64,000 bases of DNA, from contig NZ_MWUE01000011.1 of NCBI RefSeq assembly GCF_002077695.1, positions 1 through 64,000 of the forward strand, read 5' to 3'. The notes beneath the pieces were generated by a model, which was given only the letters and a program-made list of their open reading frames with translations, was not told the origin of the DNA and searched no databases. The stretch is from Pantoea latae. GTDB taxonomy: Bacteria; Pseudomonadota; Gammaproteobacteria; Enterobacterales; Enterobacteriaceae. The position numbers were made by a program, and so were the translations under genes. The first letter of the stretch is position 1. Each line of letters starts with the position of its first letter. Shown one piece after another: positions 49,677-61,710 of the stretch.

Positions 49677-50121
49677 GTCGCTAGCGGTTAGCGCCAGCTT
49701 AATGTCGATAAAGGCGATTATTTTTTTGTAAATGAAACATCGATCACATGTTTTTCTGTTTAGGTTACTTAAATGAGAAACAGTACACAAAATTTACCTT
49801 GCCGCTTTGCGTGCTGCCAGGATTATTCCCATACTCCAGTTAAGACCTGATGTAGAAGGCCTTTTTATCAGGTCTCTTTAAGTTAACTCAAATTAAAGGT
49901 GGTACTAATCGCAATTTAAGCCAAATCTGCAATGTAATAATTCAATTAAGGAAATGTATCGTGGTTCATTATTCCTTAAGTTATTTGGCGGTTTTGATAA
50001 ATAGCGTTAATCGTTGTGCTCAATAAAAATAACTGGATTTTCGGCCTTAATGCGTTTAGGATTCGTCCTAAATCTTAATCGGTGTTATCAATCGTTTTAT
50101 TGAGAGTGATTATCAGAAACT
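49677..50121 (+). other. AT-rich region between cysB and ymiA
   Basis: 445 nt, AT-rich, no gene found. Two stem-loops are visible: AGACCTGAT/ATCAGGTCT (49843-49875, 15-nt loop) and TTAAGGAA/TTCCTTAA (49946-49979). The region should contain the promoter of the small-protein genes that follow. Confidence 0.5.
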
Positions 50122-50280
50122 ATGGCTACGAGACTGACTGTACAACCCGATTTTCGGGCAAAAAGCACCAAGGTTGAGCGCTCTGGTAATATCCGTCGCA
50201 AAGCCTGGTTAACCGTAATAGCTGCTTCTGCGCTGTTCTGGGTAGTAGTAGCCTTGATGATCTGGCGTATGTGGGGCTAA
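50122..50280 (+). CDS. ymiA: small membrane protein YmiA
   Basis: A 52-residue protein with one C-terminal membrane segment: a basic N-terminal part (with VERSGNIRRKAWL) then ASALFWVVVALMIWRMWG. The RKAWL...SALFWVVVAL block matches E. coli YmiA, found at the same place after cysB. Function unknown. Three bases separate its stop from yciX. Confidence 0.85.
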   Translation: MATRLTVQPDFRAKSTKVERSGNIRRKAWLTVIAASALFWVVVALMIWRMWG

Positions 50281-50283
50281 ACC

Positions 50284-50463
50284 ATGTGGGCAAACACACT
50301 CAGCCGTAAACAATTGTTATCCGCGCCGCAGCTCCAGGCGCCAGCCTGTAAAGGTAAAGAGAGCGTCGTGACGGAACACAAAGTGACAATCCCGGATAGC
50401 TGGGAGTTGAGTGAAAATCAGCGTCACTTCATCGAGTCTTTCATGGACACGAAAGCTAAATAA
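50284..50463 (+). CDS. yciX: small protein YciX
   Basis: A 59-residue soluble protein that starts MWANTLSRKQLLSAPQLQAP and ends in WELSENQRHFIESFMD. Position after ymiA and the LSRKQLL-type start agree with E. coli YciX; function unknown. It begins 3 nt after ymiA, so the pair is translationally linked. Confidence 0.8.
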   Translation: MWANTLSRKQLLSAPQLQAPACKGKESVVTEHKVTIPDSWELSENQRHFIESFMDTKAK

Positions 50464-50623
50464 GCGGTCAGCGTTAACTGGCGATGCCAGTGCAATTCTT
50501 CTTTCCGGTTATCCGGCGGGCAAGTTAAAAGCCCACTCTTCACACTCAGCATATAAAAAGGGTGTCATCGCAACGCGATTGACAGCAGGACTTTTTTACG
50601 CCCGTTTTCGGGAGGAGTGACGT

Positions 50624-50725
50624 ATGAATATGATGATGAACATGAACATGATTAAGATGTCCTGGCTGAGCGCCTATGCTTTCTCGCTGGCATTCTGGGC
50701 GGCCGCCGTCTGGATTGCGCTATAA
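50624..50725 (+). CDS. 33-residue membrane miniprotein (YmiC-like)
   Basis: ATG 50624 with a strong GGGAGGAG seven bases upstream opens a 33-codon frame. The N-terminus is Met/Asn-rich (MNMMMNMNMIKM), followed by a single hydrophobic segment (LSAYAFSLAFWAAAVWIAL) that reaches the stop. A rho-independent terminator follows. E. coli has the 31-residue membrane protein YmiC between yciX and acnA, so this is its positional equivalent; sequence identity was not checked. Confidence 0.7.
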   Translation: MNMMMNMNMIKMSWLSAYAFSLAFWAAAVWIAL

Positions 50726-50756
50726 GCAAAACCGATAATCCTCTCATTCCTGATGA

Positions 50757-50788
50757 AAACGCCCCGCATTGCCTGCGGGGCGTTTTTG
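50757..50788 (+). terminator. terminator after the miniprotein gene
   Basis: AACGCCCCGC (50758-50767), loop ATTGCCT, GCGGGGCGTT (50775-50784), then TTT. Confidence 0.88.
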
Positions 50789-50913
50789 TTTCTCTCGCCG
50801 GCCGGTGTAGCGATTCGTGTTGTAATCAAAACGTTAAAGAAAATGTAGTCTATCTTTAACATAAACCTTGTTCTCTCTGAGGTTACCGCGATCACGAAAA
50901 AAAAGGAGGAGCT

Positions 50914-53595
<2,682 letters not shown>

Positions 53596-53599
53596 GCGC

Positions 53600-53627
53600 A
53601 ACGCCGGGGAAACCCGGCGTTTTTTTT
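53600..53627 (+). terminator. acnA terminator
   Basis: AACGCCGGG (53600-53608), GAAA tetraloop, CCCGGCGTT (53613-53621), then T6. Confidence 0.92.
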
Positions 53628-53697
53628 GACAGGACGCAGGACGCTTTACTCCTCGAACCCTGCCGCCCGCGTCTCAGCATTGAAGCTGACTGAGCGG

Positions 53698-54294
53698 TTA
53701 TTCCGGTTTCGGCAGCAGATGCCCCATCTTTTCCGCTTTAGTATCCAGATAGTGCGCGTTCTTCGGGTTGCGCCCGACGATCAGCGGCACGCGCTCGACG
53801 ATATTGATCCCCGCTTCGCTGAGGATCTCCACCTTACGCGGATTATTGGTCAGCAAACGCACCTCGTTTACTCCCAGCAGCTTGAACATATCGGCGCACA
53901 GCGTGAAGTCGCGCTCGTCCGCCGCAAAGCCGAGCTGATGGTTGGCTTCCACCGTGTCATAGCCTTTATCCTGCAGCGCATAGGCGCGGATCTTGTTCAG
54001 CAGGCCAATATTGCGGCCTTCCTGACGATGGTAAAGCAGCGCGCCGCGACCCTCTTCGGCAATGGCGTTGAGCGCCGCTTCCAGTTGAAACCCACAATCG
54101 CAGCGTAAACTGAACAGCGCGTCACCGGTTAAACATTCCGAATGAACGCGCGCCAGCACGGGCGTGTTATCGCTGATGTCGCCATAAACCAGCGCGACGT
54201 GATCGTGTCCGGTTGCCAGTTCTTCAAAACCGACCATGAGGAAATCGCCCCAGGGCGTGGGCAGTTTGGCTTCTGCCACCCGTTTAAGCTGCAT
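53698..54294 (-). CDS. ribA: GTP cyclohydrolase II RibA
   Basis: Opens GTP to start riboflavin synthesis. The 198-residue zinc enzyme has the ligands in [20 protein letters not shown] (three Cys near 54-67), [10 protein letters not shown] near 90 and [10 protein letters not shown] near 147. ATG 54294 ([18 protein letters not shown]) matches E. coli; the frame remains open to 54435 but lacks the family's sequence there. Divergent from pgpB. Confidence 0.97.
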   Translation of the reverse strand: MQLKRVAEAKLPTPWGDFLMVGFEELATGHDHVALVYGDISDNTPVLARVHSECLTGDALFSLRCDCGFQLEAALNAIAEEGRGALLYHRQEGRNIGLLNKIRAYALQDKGYDTVEANHQLGFAADERDFTLCADMFKLLGVNEVRLLTNNPRKVEILSEAGINIVERVPLIVGRNPKNAHYLDTKAEKMGHLLPKPE

Positions 54295-54523
54295 GTGACT
54301 CTCCAGAACCTTCAGAGGATGCGCTATTCTAAAATAGCGCACAGGCCAGTATGGCCTGAAAAAATTGACAATATTGTGCCACAACGTGAAGTTGGGCTGG
54401 TAATTTGTCAGAGCGATTGTAGTGATAAAGCACAATTATCCAATGCGCAACAGGTTATGTTATTATTTTTTAAGCTAAAGTTTTCAGCCAGCGGCGAAAA
54501 GACGCCGGAAAGAGGAAGAAAGG

Positions 54524-55288
54524 ATGCTGGATATTCTGCGTCGCACCACGGCAGGCATGCTGCTGCTGATGATCATTCCGGTCGCGGTCTGGTTGACCGG
54601 CTGGCACTGGCAGCCGGGGGAGAGCAATGCGCTGCTGCGCGTTCTGTTCTGGATGACGGAAACCGTGACGCGGCCGTGGGGCACCCTGACCAGCCTGCTG
54701 CTCAGCCTGTGGGTGCTATGGTGCCTGCGCTTTCGCCTGCGGCCCGCGCTGCTGCTGCTGCTGATCATGAACGCCACCATTCTGACCGGGCAGTACACCA
54801 AGTCTTACATTAAAGATCAGGTGCAGGAGCCGCGCCCCTATGTGGTCTGGCTGGAGCACAGCCACGGACTCGACGACCGCGAATTTTATAGCATGACGCG
54901 CAAAGCGCGCGGCGAGCGCGTCGACCAGCTGCTCGCCAGCGACCAGCAGCTGCCGGGCTGGCTGAAGCAACACTGGGCGTTCGAAACCGGCTTCGCTTTT
55001 CCCTCCGGCCATACGCTGTTTGCCGCCAGCTGGGCGCTGCTGGCGCTGAGCCTGCTCTGGCCGCGTCGCCGCTATGTCACTATTGCGCTGGTGGGCGCGT
55101 GGGCGGGCGCGGTGATGGCCAGCCGACTGCTGCTGGGCATGCACTGGCCGGGCGATCTGGCGGTGGCGGTGGCGCTCTCCTGGCTGCTGGTCTCGCTGGC
55201 GACGTGGCTGGCGCAGCGTTTTTGCGGCCCGTTGACCCTGCCGCCGGAAGAGCGAAAGGAAGTGGCGCAGAGGGAAAGCGGATTGTAA
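54524..55288 (+). CDS. pgpB: phosphatidylglycerophosphatase B PgpB
   Basis: A 254-residue membrane lipid phosphatase (PAP2 family) that acts on phosphatidylglycerophosphate, phosphatidate and undecaprenyl pyrophosphate. Six membrane segments are expected. The three PAP2 motifs are present: KDQVQEPRP near residue 98-106, FPSGH near 162, and SRLLLGMHWPGD near 199-210. GAAAGGA precedes ATG 54524. Confidence 0.95.
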   Translation: MLDILRRTTAGMLLLMIIPVAVWLTGWHWQPGESNALLRVLFWMTETVTRPWGTLTSLLLSLWVLWCLRFRLRPALLLLLIMNATILTGQYTKSYIKDQVQEPRPYVVWLEHSHGLDDREFYSMTRKARGERVDQLLASDQQLPGWLKQHWAFETGFAFPSGHTLFAASWALLALSLLWPRRRYVTIALVGAWAGAVMASRLLLGMHWPGDLAVAVALSWLLVSLATWLAQRFCGPLTLPPEERKEVAQRESGL

Positions 55289-55416
55289 TTCCGTGCTTTA
55301 TCCCCATATTATTGATTGCGCTTGCGTAAAAGCCATTCGCCTGGCGCTGCAGGGAGCAGCATTGTTGCCGCTTTTTTGGCATACTTCTACCGGATAACCT
55401 CACAACAGGATGCACT

Positions 55417-55725
55417 GTGAAATATTTGCTGATTTTTTTAGTGGTATTGGTCATTTTTATTATTTCCGTCACCTTAGGCGCGCATAACGACCAGGTCATC
55501 ACCTTCAACTATCTGCTGGCGCAGGGCGAATTCCGTATCTCTACGCTGCTGGGCGCGCTGTTCGGCGCAGGCTTTGTGCTGGGCTGGGCCATCTGCGGCC
55601 TCTTCTGGCTGCGCGTCCGCGTCTCGCTGGGCCATGCGCAGCGCAAGATCAAACGTATGCAGAGCCAGCTGGACAAAAGCAATCCGCCAGTGACCACCTC
55701 GACGACCGTCGCGGGTCGGGAATAA
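55417..55725 (+). CDS. lapA: LapA (YciS) inner membrane protein
   Basis: A 102-residue protein with two N-terminal membrane segments (about 3-20 and 42-66) and a basic coiled C-terminus. It works with LapB in control of LPS assembly. It ends 6 nt before lapB, so both are co-transcribed; in E. coli the pair has a heat-shock promoter. Confidence 0.94.
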   Translation: MKYLLIFLVVLVIFIISVTLGAHNDQVITFNYLLAQGEFRISTLLGALFGAGFVLGWAICGLFWLRVRVSLGHAQRKIKRMQSQLDKSNPPVTTSTTVAGRE

Positions 55726-55731
55726 TACTCC

Positions 55732-56901
55732 ATGCTCGAATTGCTGTTTCTGTTATTGCCCGTCGCTGCGGCTTACGGCTGGTATATGGGGCGACGCAGC
55801 GCGCAACAGGACAAGCAACAGGAAGCGAGTCGCCTGTCGCGGGATTACGTTGCCGGCGTTAACTTTCTGCTCTCCAATCAGCAGGACAAAGCGGTCGACC
55901 TCTTTCTCGATATGCTGAAAGAGGACAGCGGCGCGGTCGAGGCGCACCTGACGCTGGGCAACCTGTTCCGCTCGCGCGGCGAAGTCGACCGCGCCATCCG
56001 CATCCACCAGTCGCTGATGGAGAGCGCCTCGCTAAACTACGATCAGCGTCTGCTGGCGATCCAGCAGCTGGGCCGCGACTATATGGCGGCGGGCTTTTAC
56101 GATCGCGCCGAAGATATGTTCAAGCAGCTGACGGATGAAACCGATTTTCGCATCAGCGCGCTGCAGCAGCTGCTGCTGATCCATCAGGCGACCAGCGACT
56201 GGCAGCAGGCGATTGACGTGGCCGAACGACTGGTGAAGCTGGGCAAAGATAAGCAGAAGGGTGAAATCGCGCATTTTTACTGTGAGCTGGCGCTTCAGGC
56301 GATGAGCAGCGACGATCTCGATCGCGCCATGAGCCTGCTGAAAAAAGGCGAAGCCGCCGATCGTCAGAGCGCGCGCGTCTCGATCATGATGGGACGCATC
56401 CTGATTGAGAAGGGCGACTACAGCAAAGCGATCGATCGTCTGCAGCGCGTGCTGGATCAGGATAAAGAGCTGGTGAGCGAAACGCTGCCGATGCTGGAGA
56501 CCTGCTACCAGCGCCTGAACCAGCCCGACGACTGGGCGGCGTTTCTTCAGCGCTGCGTGGAGGAGAATACCGGCGCGTCGGCGGAGCTCTACATGTCCGA
56601 TATCCTCGAACGTCAGGAGGGGCCGGAAGCGGCGCAGCTCTATATCAACCGTCAGCTACAGCGTCATCCCACTATGCGCGTTTTCCATCGCCTGATGGAT
56701 TTCCACCTGCACGAAGCGGAAGACGGGCGCGCCAAAGAGAGCCTGATGGTGCTGCGCGACATGGTCGGCGAGCAGATCCGCACCAAGCCGCGCTATCGCT
56801 GCCAGAAGTGCGGCTTTACCGCCCATGCGCTCTACTGGCACTGTCCATCGTGCCGCACCTGGTCCTCGGTGAAACCGATCCGCGGGCTCGACGGCCAGTA
56901 A
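55732..56901 (+). CDS. lapB: LPS assembly regulator LapB (YciM)
   Basis: LapB sits in the inner membrane and brings LpxC to the FtsH protease, which balances LPS and phospholipid synthesis; YejM/PbgA opposes it. The 389-residue protein has an N-terminal membrane anchor (MLELLFLLLPVAAAYGWYMG), about nine TPR repeats (about 35-330) and a C-terminal rubredoxin-like metal site, CQKCGF and CPSC near 357-374. Length equals E. coli LapB (389). Confidence 0.96.
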   Translation: MLELLFLLLPVAAAYGWYMGRRSAQQDKQQEASRLSRDYVAGVNFLLSNQQDKAVDLFLDMLKEDSGAVEAHLTLGNLFRSRGEVDRAIRIHQSLMESASLNYDQRLLAIQQLGRDYMAAGFYDRAEDMFKQLTDETDFRISALQQLLLIHQATSDWQQAIDVAERLVKLGKDKQKGEIAHFYCELALQAMSSDDLDRAMSLLKKGEAADRQSARVSIMMGRILIEKGDYSKAIDRLQRVLDQDKELVSETLPMLETCYQRLNQPDDWAAFLQRCVEENTGASAELYMSDILERQEGPEAAQLYINRQLQRHPTMRVFHRLMDFHLHEAEDGRAKESLMVLRDMVGEQIRTKPRYRCQKCGFTAHALYWHCPSCRTWSSVKPIRGLDGQ

Positions 56902-57095
56902 TTGGCCGTTGCGCTACGCACGCTTTCTTAGTTACAACATACTAAAATATTTATTCCTCAACTCGCTTAGCGACGTGCAACTTATCGCCTGGCAGGCAAT
57001 CGGCGCGCCGCAAACGTTGTCCCTGGCATAACGCGCGGGTAGAATGCATGCCGTTTGTCTTCTCTGCCACGCGCCGTCAACTACGAGGAAATGCC

Positions 57096-57818
57096 ATGCC
57101 CTTATCGCCAACCGTGACCGCTTCGCCCATTCTTGTGGCGCTCGATTATCACGATCTCAATAGCGCATTGCGTTTTGTCGACCAGATTGATCCGCAGAGC
57201 TGCCGCCTGAAAGTCGGCAAAGAGATGTTTACTCTGTTTGGTCCCTCGCTGGTGAAAGATCTGCAGCAGCGCGGCTTCGAAGTGTTTCTCGACCTTAAAT
57301 TCCACGACATTCCCAACACCGCCGCGCACGCCGTTGCGGCGGCGGCCGACCTGGGTGTCTGGATGGTCAACGTGCACGCCAGCGGCGGGGCGCGCATGAT
57401 GAACGCCGCGCGCGAAGCGCTGCTGCCGTTCGGCAACGAGGCGCCGCTGTTGATCGCCGTTACGGTGTTGACCAGCATGGACGCAGAGGATCTTCTCGGC
57501 CTCGGTATTACCCTGTCGCCCGCCGAGCAGGCGGAGCGGCTGGCGAAGCTGACCCGCGACTGCGGTCTGGACGGCGTCGTCTGTTCCGCCCATGAAGCCG
57601 CGCGCTTTAAAAGCGCATTTGGCGCCGATTTCGCGCTGGTGACGCCGGGCATCCGTCCGGCCGGCAGCGACGCTGGCGATCAGCGTCGTATTATGACACC
57701 GCAGCAGGCGCAGCAGGCGGGCGTCGACTATATGGTGATCGGACGCCCCATTACGCAATCCAGCGATCCTGCCGCCACGCTGTCGGCCATTTTGAACAGC
57801 CTGAAGGAGCCGTCATGA
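57096..57818 (+). CDS. pyrF: orotidine-5'-phosphate decarboxylase PyrF
   Basis: Last step of UMP synthesis. A 240-residue TIM barrel with the catalytic Lys/Asp array [10 protein letters not shown] near residue 67-76, an N-terminal ILVALDYHD and a C-terminal IGRPIT. ATG 57096 gives a usual N-terminus; ATG 57048 is also in frame. The stop overlaps yciH by 4 nt (ATGA). Confidence 0.96.
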   Translation: MPLSPTVTASPILVALDYHDLNSALRFVDQIDPQSCRLKVGKEMFTLFGPSLVKDLQQRGFEVFLDLKFHDIPNTAAHAVAAAADLGVWMVNVHASGGARMMNAAREALLPFGNEAPLLIAVTVLTSMDAEDLLGLGITLSPAEQAERLAKLTRDCGLDGVVCSAHEAARFKSAFGADFALVTPGIRPAGSDAGDQRRIMTPQQAQQAGVDYMVIGRPITQSSDPAATLSAILNSLKEPS

Positions 57819-58138
57819 GCCGCGACAATCCTCTGGTTTACTCTACCGACGCGGGCCGCATCGAGCAGCCGCAAGAGAAGGTCGTCCGTCCAAAAGGCGA
57901 CGGCATCGTGCGCATCCAGCGCCAGACCAGCGGCCGTAAGGGTAAAGGTGTGTGCCTGATTACCGGACTCGATCTCGACGACGAGGCGCTGAACAAGCTG
58001 GGCGCAGAGCTGAAAAAGAAGTGCGGCTGTGGCGGCTCGGTGAAAGAGGGCGTCATCGAGATTCAGGGCGATAAGCGCGATCTGCTGAAGCAGCTGCTGG
58101 AGGCGAAAGGGCTGAAGGTAAAACTGGCGGGTGGTTAA
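57815..58138 (+). CDS. yciH: SUI1-domain translation factor YciH
   Basis: A 107-residue homologue of eukaryotic eIF1 (SUI1 fold; core [14 protein letters not shown] and [21 protein letters not shown]), thought to influence initiation fidelity. It overlaps pyrF by 4 nt, the same coupling as in E. coli. Confidence 0.95.
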   Translation: MSRDNPLVYSTDAGRIEQPQEKVVRPKGDGIVRIQRQTSGRKGKGVCLITGLDLDDEALNKLGAELKKKCGCGGSVKEGVIEIQGDKRDLLKQLLEAKGLKVKLAGG

Positions 58139-58139
58139 C

Positions 58140-58168
58140 GAAAAATCGGGCTACGAAAGTAGCCCGAT
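58140..58168 (-). terminator. osmB terminator
   Basis: ATCGGGCTAC (58145-58154) pairs perfectly with GTAGCCCGAT (58159-58168); on the minus strand the stem is followed by TTTTTC. It also follows yciH, where it lacks a T-run. Confidence 0.8.
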
Positions 58169-58219
58169 GAGGGTGTAGATGCGCTGCGTAGCCTTTATTT
58201 TAAATATGCTTGTCGGTCG

Positions 58220-58435
58220 TTAATTTACCTGATGACCGATGACACCGCCCACTGCCGCGCCGCCGAGGGTTCCCAGCGCGCTGCCGTGCGTTAACACTGA
58301 ACCACCAATTGCGCCCGCTCCGGCGCCGATAGCGGTGTTACGATCGCGTTTTGACCAGTTCGAACAGCCGCTCAGCGCGACGACAAGAGTGGTGGCCAGA
58401 ACAGCTGCGGTAATACGTTTCATGGTTGTTGTCAT
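58220..58435 (-). CDS. osmB: osmotically inducible lipoprotein OsmB
   Basis: A 71-residue outer-membrane lipoprotein: signal MTTTMKRITAAVLATTLVV, lipobox LSGC (Cys near 24), then the conserved NWSKRDRNTAIGAGAGAIGG and a Gly-rich glycine-zipper segment ending GGVIGHQVN. GGAGAAG precedes ATG 58435. In E. coli it is induced by osmotic stress, RpoS and Rcs. Confidence 0.95.
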   Translation of the reverse strand: MTTTMKRITAAVLATTLVVALSGCSNWSKRDRNTAIGAGAGAIGGSVLTHGSALGTLGGAAVGGVIGHQVN

Positions 58436-58786
58436 AAACTTCTCCTTGGTTGTGCTCACAGAGGCAACACACTAAGTATAGGTGGTTTTTTCCTCTGCTC
58501 TGTTATCTACCCGTGTTACGCCATCGCTTCTTCCATGAAGATGCCGATCTGCCTTTCACTATGGACAATGTTGTCTCGGGAAGATAAATGCAACTGGCAA
58601 ACAGATCCGCCCATTGCACGAGTGAATTCTAAGCCTTATGCAGATTTTCCGAAGATGGAAGATTCCTAATTCGCGCCGCATTTTTCATTTAACAGCCGTT
58701 TTCCGCCTCTTTTACAGCCAGTCTCTCCATAACCTTTTTAGCCAGCGCCTGCACAATTCAGGGATAAATCTGAGCAGGAGAATGCA
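58436..58786. other. divergent region between osmB and araD-like gene
   Basis: 351 nt. It must hold the promoters of osmB (minus) and of the araD-like gene (plus). A plus-strand frame (58638-58853) runs into the araD start but shows no family likeness. E. coli has yciT downstream of osmB; no trace of it is visible here. Confidence 0.45.
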
Positions 58787-59488
58787 ATGCTGGAACAACT
58801 CAAACAACAGGTCCTGGAAGCGAATCTGGACTTGCCGCGCTATAACCTTGTGACCTTCACCTGGGGCAACGTCAGCGCCATCGATCGCGAGCGTGGCGTG
58901 CTGGTGATCAAACCTTCCGGCGTCAGCTACGCCAGCATGAAGCGCGACGACATGGTGGTGGTGGATCTCGCCAGCGGCGAAATCGTCGAGGGCGACAAAC
59001 GGCCTTCATCCGATACCGCCACCCACCGCGCGCTCTATCTGGCGTGGCCGGAGATCGGCGGTATCGTCCATACCCATTCGCGCCACGCCACCATCTGGGC
59101 GCAGGCCGGCCGCGCCATTCCCGCGTGGGGCACCACCCACGCTGACGACTTCTACGGTGAAATTCCCTGCACCCGCGCTATGCATGACGATGAAATCCAG
59201 CGCGACTACGAGTGGAATACCGGCGGCGTCATTATTGAAACCTTCGCCCAGCGCGATCTGTCGCCCAGCGCCATTCCGGCAGTGCTGGTGAACTCGCACG
59301 GGCCTTTTGCCTGGGGACGTGACGCCCAGGCGGCGGTGCACAGCGCGGTGGTGCTGGAAGAGGTGGCCTATATGGGGCTGTTCAGCCAGCAGCTGCGCGC
59401 CGATCTGCCGCCCATCAATCAGACGCTGCTCGACCTGCACTACCTGCGCAAGCACGGCAAAAACGCCTGGTACGGTCAGAAAGCCTGA
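58787..59488 (+). CDS. araD: L-ribulose-5-phosphate 4-epimerase (AraD family)
   Basis: Converts L-ribulose-5-P to D-xylulose-5-P. A 233-residue class II aldolase-fold zinc enzyme: [22 protein letters not shown] near residue 25-46, [11 protein letters not shown] near 74, zinc ligands HTHSRHA near 95 and a third His in [10 protein letters not shown] near 171, tyrosine near the C-terminus. It is closest in feel to AraD, UlaF and SgbE. There are no araA/araB genes nearby, so the true pathway (arabinose, ascorbate or gulose-type) is open. Next gene is the sugar-acid permease kdgT. Confidence 0.88.
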   Translation: MLEQLKQQVLEANLDLPRYNLVTFTWGNVSAIDRERGVLVIKPSGVSYASMKRDDMVVVDLASGEIVEGDKRPSSDTATHRALYLAWPEIGGIVHTHSRHATIWAQAGRAIPAWGTTHADDFYGEIPCTRAMHDDEIQRDYEWNTGGVIIETFAQRDLSPSAIPAVLVNSHGPFAWGRDAQAAVHSAVVLEEVAYMGLFSQQLRADLPPINQTLLDLHYLRKHGKNAWYGQKA

Positions 59489-59494
59489 TTTATT

Positions 59495-59514
59495 GCACCT
59501 CATGGATGAGGTGC
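59495..59514 (+). terminator. hairpin after the araD-like gene
   Basis: GCACCTCA (59495-59502), loop TGGA, TGAGGTGC (59507-59514), followed by GCATTT; weak T-tract. It suggests that kdgT has its own promoter. Confidence 0.5.
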
Positions 59515-59580
59515 GCATTTCCGCTGCCATGCGGCTGGTATGGCGACGCCGCTCAAAATAACGAAACATAACGCTCACAA

Positions 59581-59604
59581 AAAATAAAACAGCGTTTCAA
59601 TTTT
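59581..59604 (+). promoter_or_regulatory. KdgR-type operator upstream of kdgT
   Basis: The segment 59581-59604 reads AAAATAAAAC, AGCG, TTTCAATTTT: an imperfect palindrome that fits the KdgR consensus known from Dickeya/Pectobacterium and E. coli (AATGAAACA..TGTTTCATT type). It is about 100 nt before the kdgT start, where KdgR would repress until 2-keto-3-deoxygluconate is present. Confidence 0.65.
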
Positions 59605-59706
59605 ACGGCGCGATCACTGTTTTCACTCTCCGTCACCCGTACTTTGCTGTCACGCCTTCGGGCATACAACAACGCACCTCCCTCTGGACAGCAAAGGTGA
59701 TCTCTG

Positions 59707-60690
59707 ATGCATATCAAACGTGCTATCGATAAAATTCCCGGCGGCATGATGCTTATTCCGCTCTTTCTCGGCGCGCTTTGTCATACCCTGACGCCCGGCG
59801 CCGGTAAATACCTCGGTTCCTTCTCCAACGGCCTGATGACCGGCACGGTGCCGATCCTCGCGGTCTGGTTCTTCTGCATGGGCGCCTCGATCAAGCTCAG
59901 CGCCACCGGCGCCGTGCTGCGTAAATCGGGCACGCTGGTCATTACCAAAATTGCGGTCGCCTGGATCGTGGCGGCTATCGCCTCCCGCGTGATGCCGGAA
60001 AATGGCGTCGAGGTGGGGATGTTCGCCGGGCTTTCGACGCTGGCGCTGGTGGCGGCGATGGATATGACCAACGGCGGCCTCTACGCCTCGATCATGCAGC
60101 AGTACGGCAGCAAAGAAGAGGCGGGCGCCTTTGTGCTGATGTCACTGGAGTCGGGTCCGCTGATGACCATGGTGATCCTCGGCACCGCCGGTATCGCCTC
60201 TTTTGAACCCCACGTCTTTGTCGGCGCGGTGCTGCCGTTCGTGGTCGGGTTTGCGCTGGGCAATCTGGATCCAGAGCTGCGCGAATTCTTCGGCAAAGCG
60301 GTGCATACCCTGATCCCGTTCTTCGCCTTCGCGCTGGGCAACACCATCGACCTGACGGTCATCGCTCAGACCGGGATGCTGGGCGTGCTGCTGGGCGTCG
60401 CGGTGATCGTTATCACCGGCATTCCGCTGATTATCGCCGACAGGCTGATTGGCGGCGGCGACGGCACCGCCGGCATCGCCGCCTCCAGCACCGCGGGCGC
60501 GGCGGTGGCGACGCCGGTGCTGATCGCCGAAATGCTGCCGCAGTTTAAGCCGGTCGCGCCAGCCGCCACGGCGCTGGTGGCAACCTCGGTTATCGTTACT
60601 TCGGTTCTGGTGCCAGTTATTACTGCGATCTATTCAAAACGCGTTAAGCGTTCTCGCGTTGCGTCAGCCCAGCACGCGGCGATCAAGTAA
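59707..60690 (+). CDS. kdgT: 2-keto-3-deoxygluconate permease KdgT
   Basis: Proton symporter for 2-keto-3-deoxygluconate, a product of pectin and uronate breakdown. A 327-residue inner membrane protein with about ten hydrophobic segments and family blocks [18 protein letters not shown] near the N-terminus and [16 protein letters not shown] near 120. E. coli KdgT has the same length (327). An operator of KdgR type precedes it. Confidence 0.93.
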   Translation: MHIKRAIDKIPGGMMLIPLFLGALCHTLTPGAGKYLGSFSNGLMTGTVPILAVWFFCMGASIKLSATGAVLRKSGTLVITKIAVAWIVAAIASRVMPENGVEVGMFAGLSTLALVAAMDMTNGGLYASIMQQYGSKEEAGAFVLMSLESGPLMTMVILGTAGIASFEPHVFVGAVLPFVVGFALGNLDPELREFFGKAVHTLIPFFAFALGNTIDLTVIAQTGMLGVLLGVAVIVITGIPLIIADRLIGGGDGTAGIAASSTAGAAVATPVLIAEMLPQFKPVAPAATALVATSVIVTSVLVPVITAIYSKRVKRSRVASAQHAAIK

Positions 60691-60702
60691 CCCCGCTTAA
60701 GC

Positions 60703-60726
60703 ATCCCCGACCTCTAAGTCGGGGAT
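60703..60726 (+). terminator. kdgT terminator (candidate)
   Basis: ATCCCCGAC (60703-60711), loop CTCTAA, GTCGGGGAT (60718-60726); T-poor tail. Confidence 0.6.
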
Positions 60727-60831
60727 ATCTCTGGATTTTACTTTATAAATCAATCTCTCATTTGGTCTGGCCTCTCTCTGCATTACGCTGATGTGGCGTT
60801 TAACGCATCAAAATAAACAGAGGATGAGACA

Positions 60832-61698
60832 ATGACAGTAATTAACCAACCAACTTGCCGACTGTTCACCGAAGTGGGACAGACCACCCAGCTCGCCGCG
60901 TACTACGAAGAGGGTCGCCGCACCATGTGGATGATGCTGCGCGCGCAGCCGCGCCCCAGCTTCAACCATGAATTAATTGAGGAGATCATGAACCTGAGCT
61001 ATGCGGCGCAGCGTTCCGGGCTGCCGATCGATTTCTGGGTCACCGGCTCGCTGGTGCCGCAGATGTTCAACGCCGGAGGCGACCTGCGCTTCTTCGTGGA
61101 GTGCATTCGCAACAACCGCCGCGAGGCGCTGCGCGCCTATGCGCGGGCCTGCGTCGACTGCATTCATTCAGCGGCGCGCGGCTTCGACACCGGCGCGGTG
61201 ACCATTGCGATGATTGAGGGCAGCGCGCTGGGCGGCGGCTTTGAGGCGGCGCTGGCGCACCACTTTATTCTGGCGCAAAACAACGCGCGGCTTGGCTTCC
61301 CGGAAATCGCCTTTAACCTGTTCCCCGGCATGGGCGGCTACTCTTTAGTGGCGCGCCGCGCCGGAATGAAGCTGGCGGAAGAGCTGATCTGTGAAGGGGA
61401 GTCGCACAGCGCAGAGTGGTATGAGACGCGCGGTCTGGTGGACAAAGTGTTCCAGCCGGGAGAGAGCTATCGCTGCACGCGCACCTTTATTGATACGCTG
61501 CGGCCGAAGCTCAACGGCGTGCGCGCCATGCTGAAGGCGCGCCAGCGCGTGCTGCAGCTGTCGCGTGCCGAGTTGATGGATATCACCGAGGACTGGGTCG
61601 ACTATGCCTTTACGCTGGAACCGAAAGACATCGCCTATATGGAACGTCTGGTGCAGTTACAGAACCGCCACAGCGCGTCCCTGCGTAAAGCGGGCTAA
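60832..61698 (+). CDS. rpfF: DSF synthase RpfF (crotonase fold)
   Basis: Makes cis-2-unsaturated fatty-acid signals (DSF/BDSF family) from acyl-ACP. The 288-residue crotonase-fold protein has the two glutamates that define RpfF, Glu138 in LGGGFEAAL and Glu158 in GFPEIAFNLFPGMGGYS, 20 residues apart as in Xanthomonas RpfF (141/161). The closing region (ITEDWVDYAF... RLVQLQNRHS) also fits. It converges on rpfR with 12 nt between the stops. Rpf pairs of this kind are known from Burkholderia and Cronobacter. E. coli has no rpfF here. GAGGATGAGACA precedes the ATG. Confidence 0.9.
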   Translation: MTVINQPTCRLFTEVGQTTQLAAYYEEGRRTMWMMLRAQPRPSFNHELIEEIMNLSYAAQRSGLPIDFWVTGSLVPQMFNAGGDLRFFVECIRNNRREALRAYARACVDCIHSAARGFDTGAVTIAMIEGSALGGGFEAALAHHFILAQNNARLGFPEIAFNLFPGMGGYSLVARRAGMKLAEELICEGESHSAEWYETRGLVDKVFQPGESYRCTRTFIDTLRPKLNGVRAMLKARQRVLQLSRAELMDITEDWVDYAFTLEPKDIAYMERLVQLQNRHSASLRKAG

Positions 61699-61710
61699 TA
61701 ACAACGAGTT

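Noticed and set aside
50411..50620. 69-codon frame overlapping the end of yciX
   Set aside because: Out of frame with yciX, no homologue recognised, and it overlaps the segment leading to the miniprotein's ribosome site.
58638..58853. 71-codon frame overlapping the start of the araD-like gene
   Set aside because: It overlaps the araD start out of frame and has no ribosome site.
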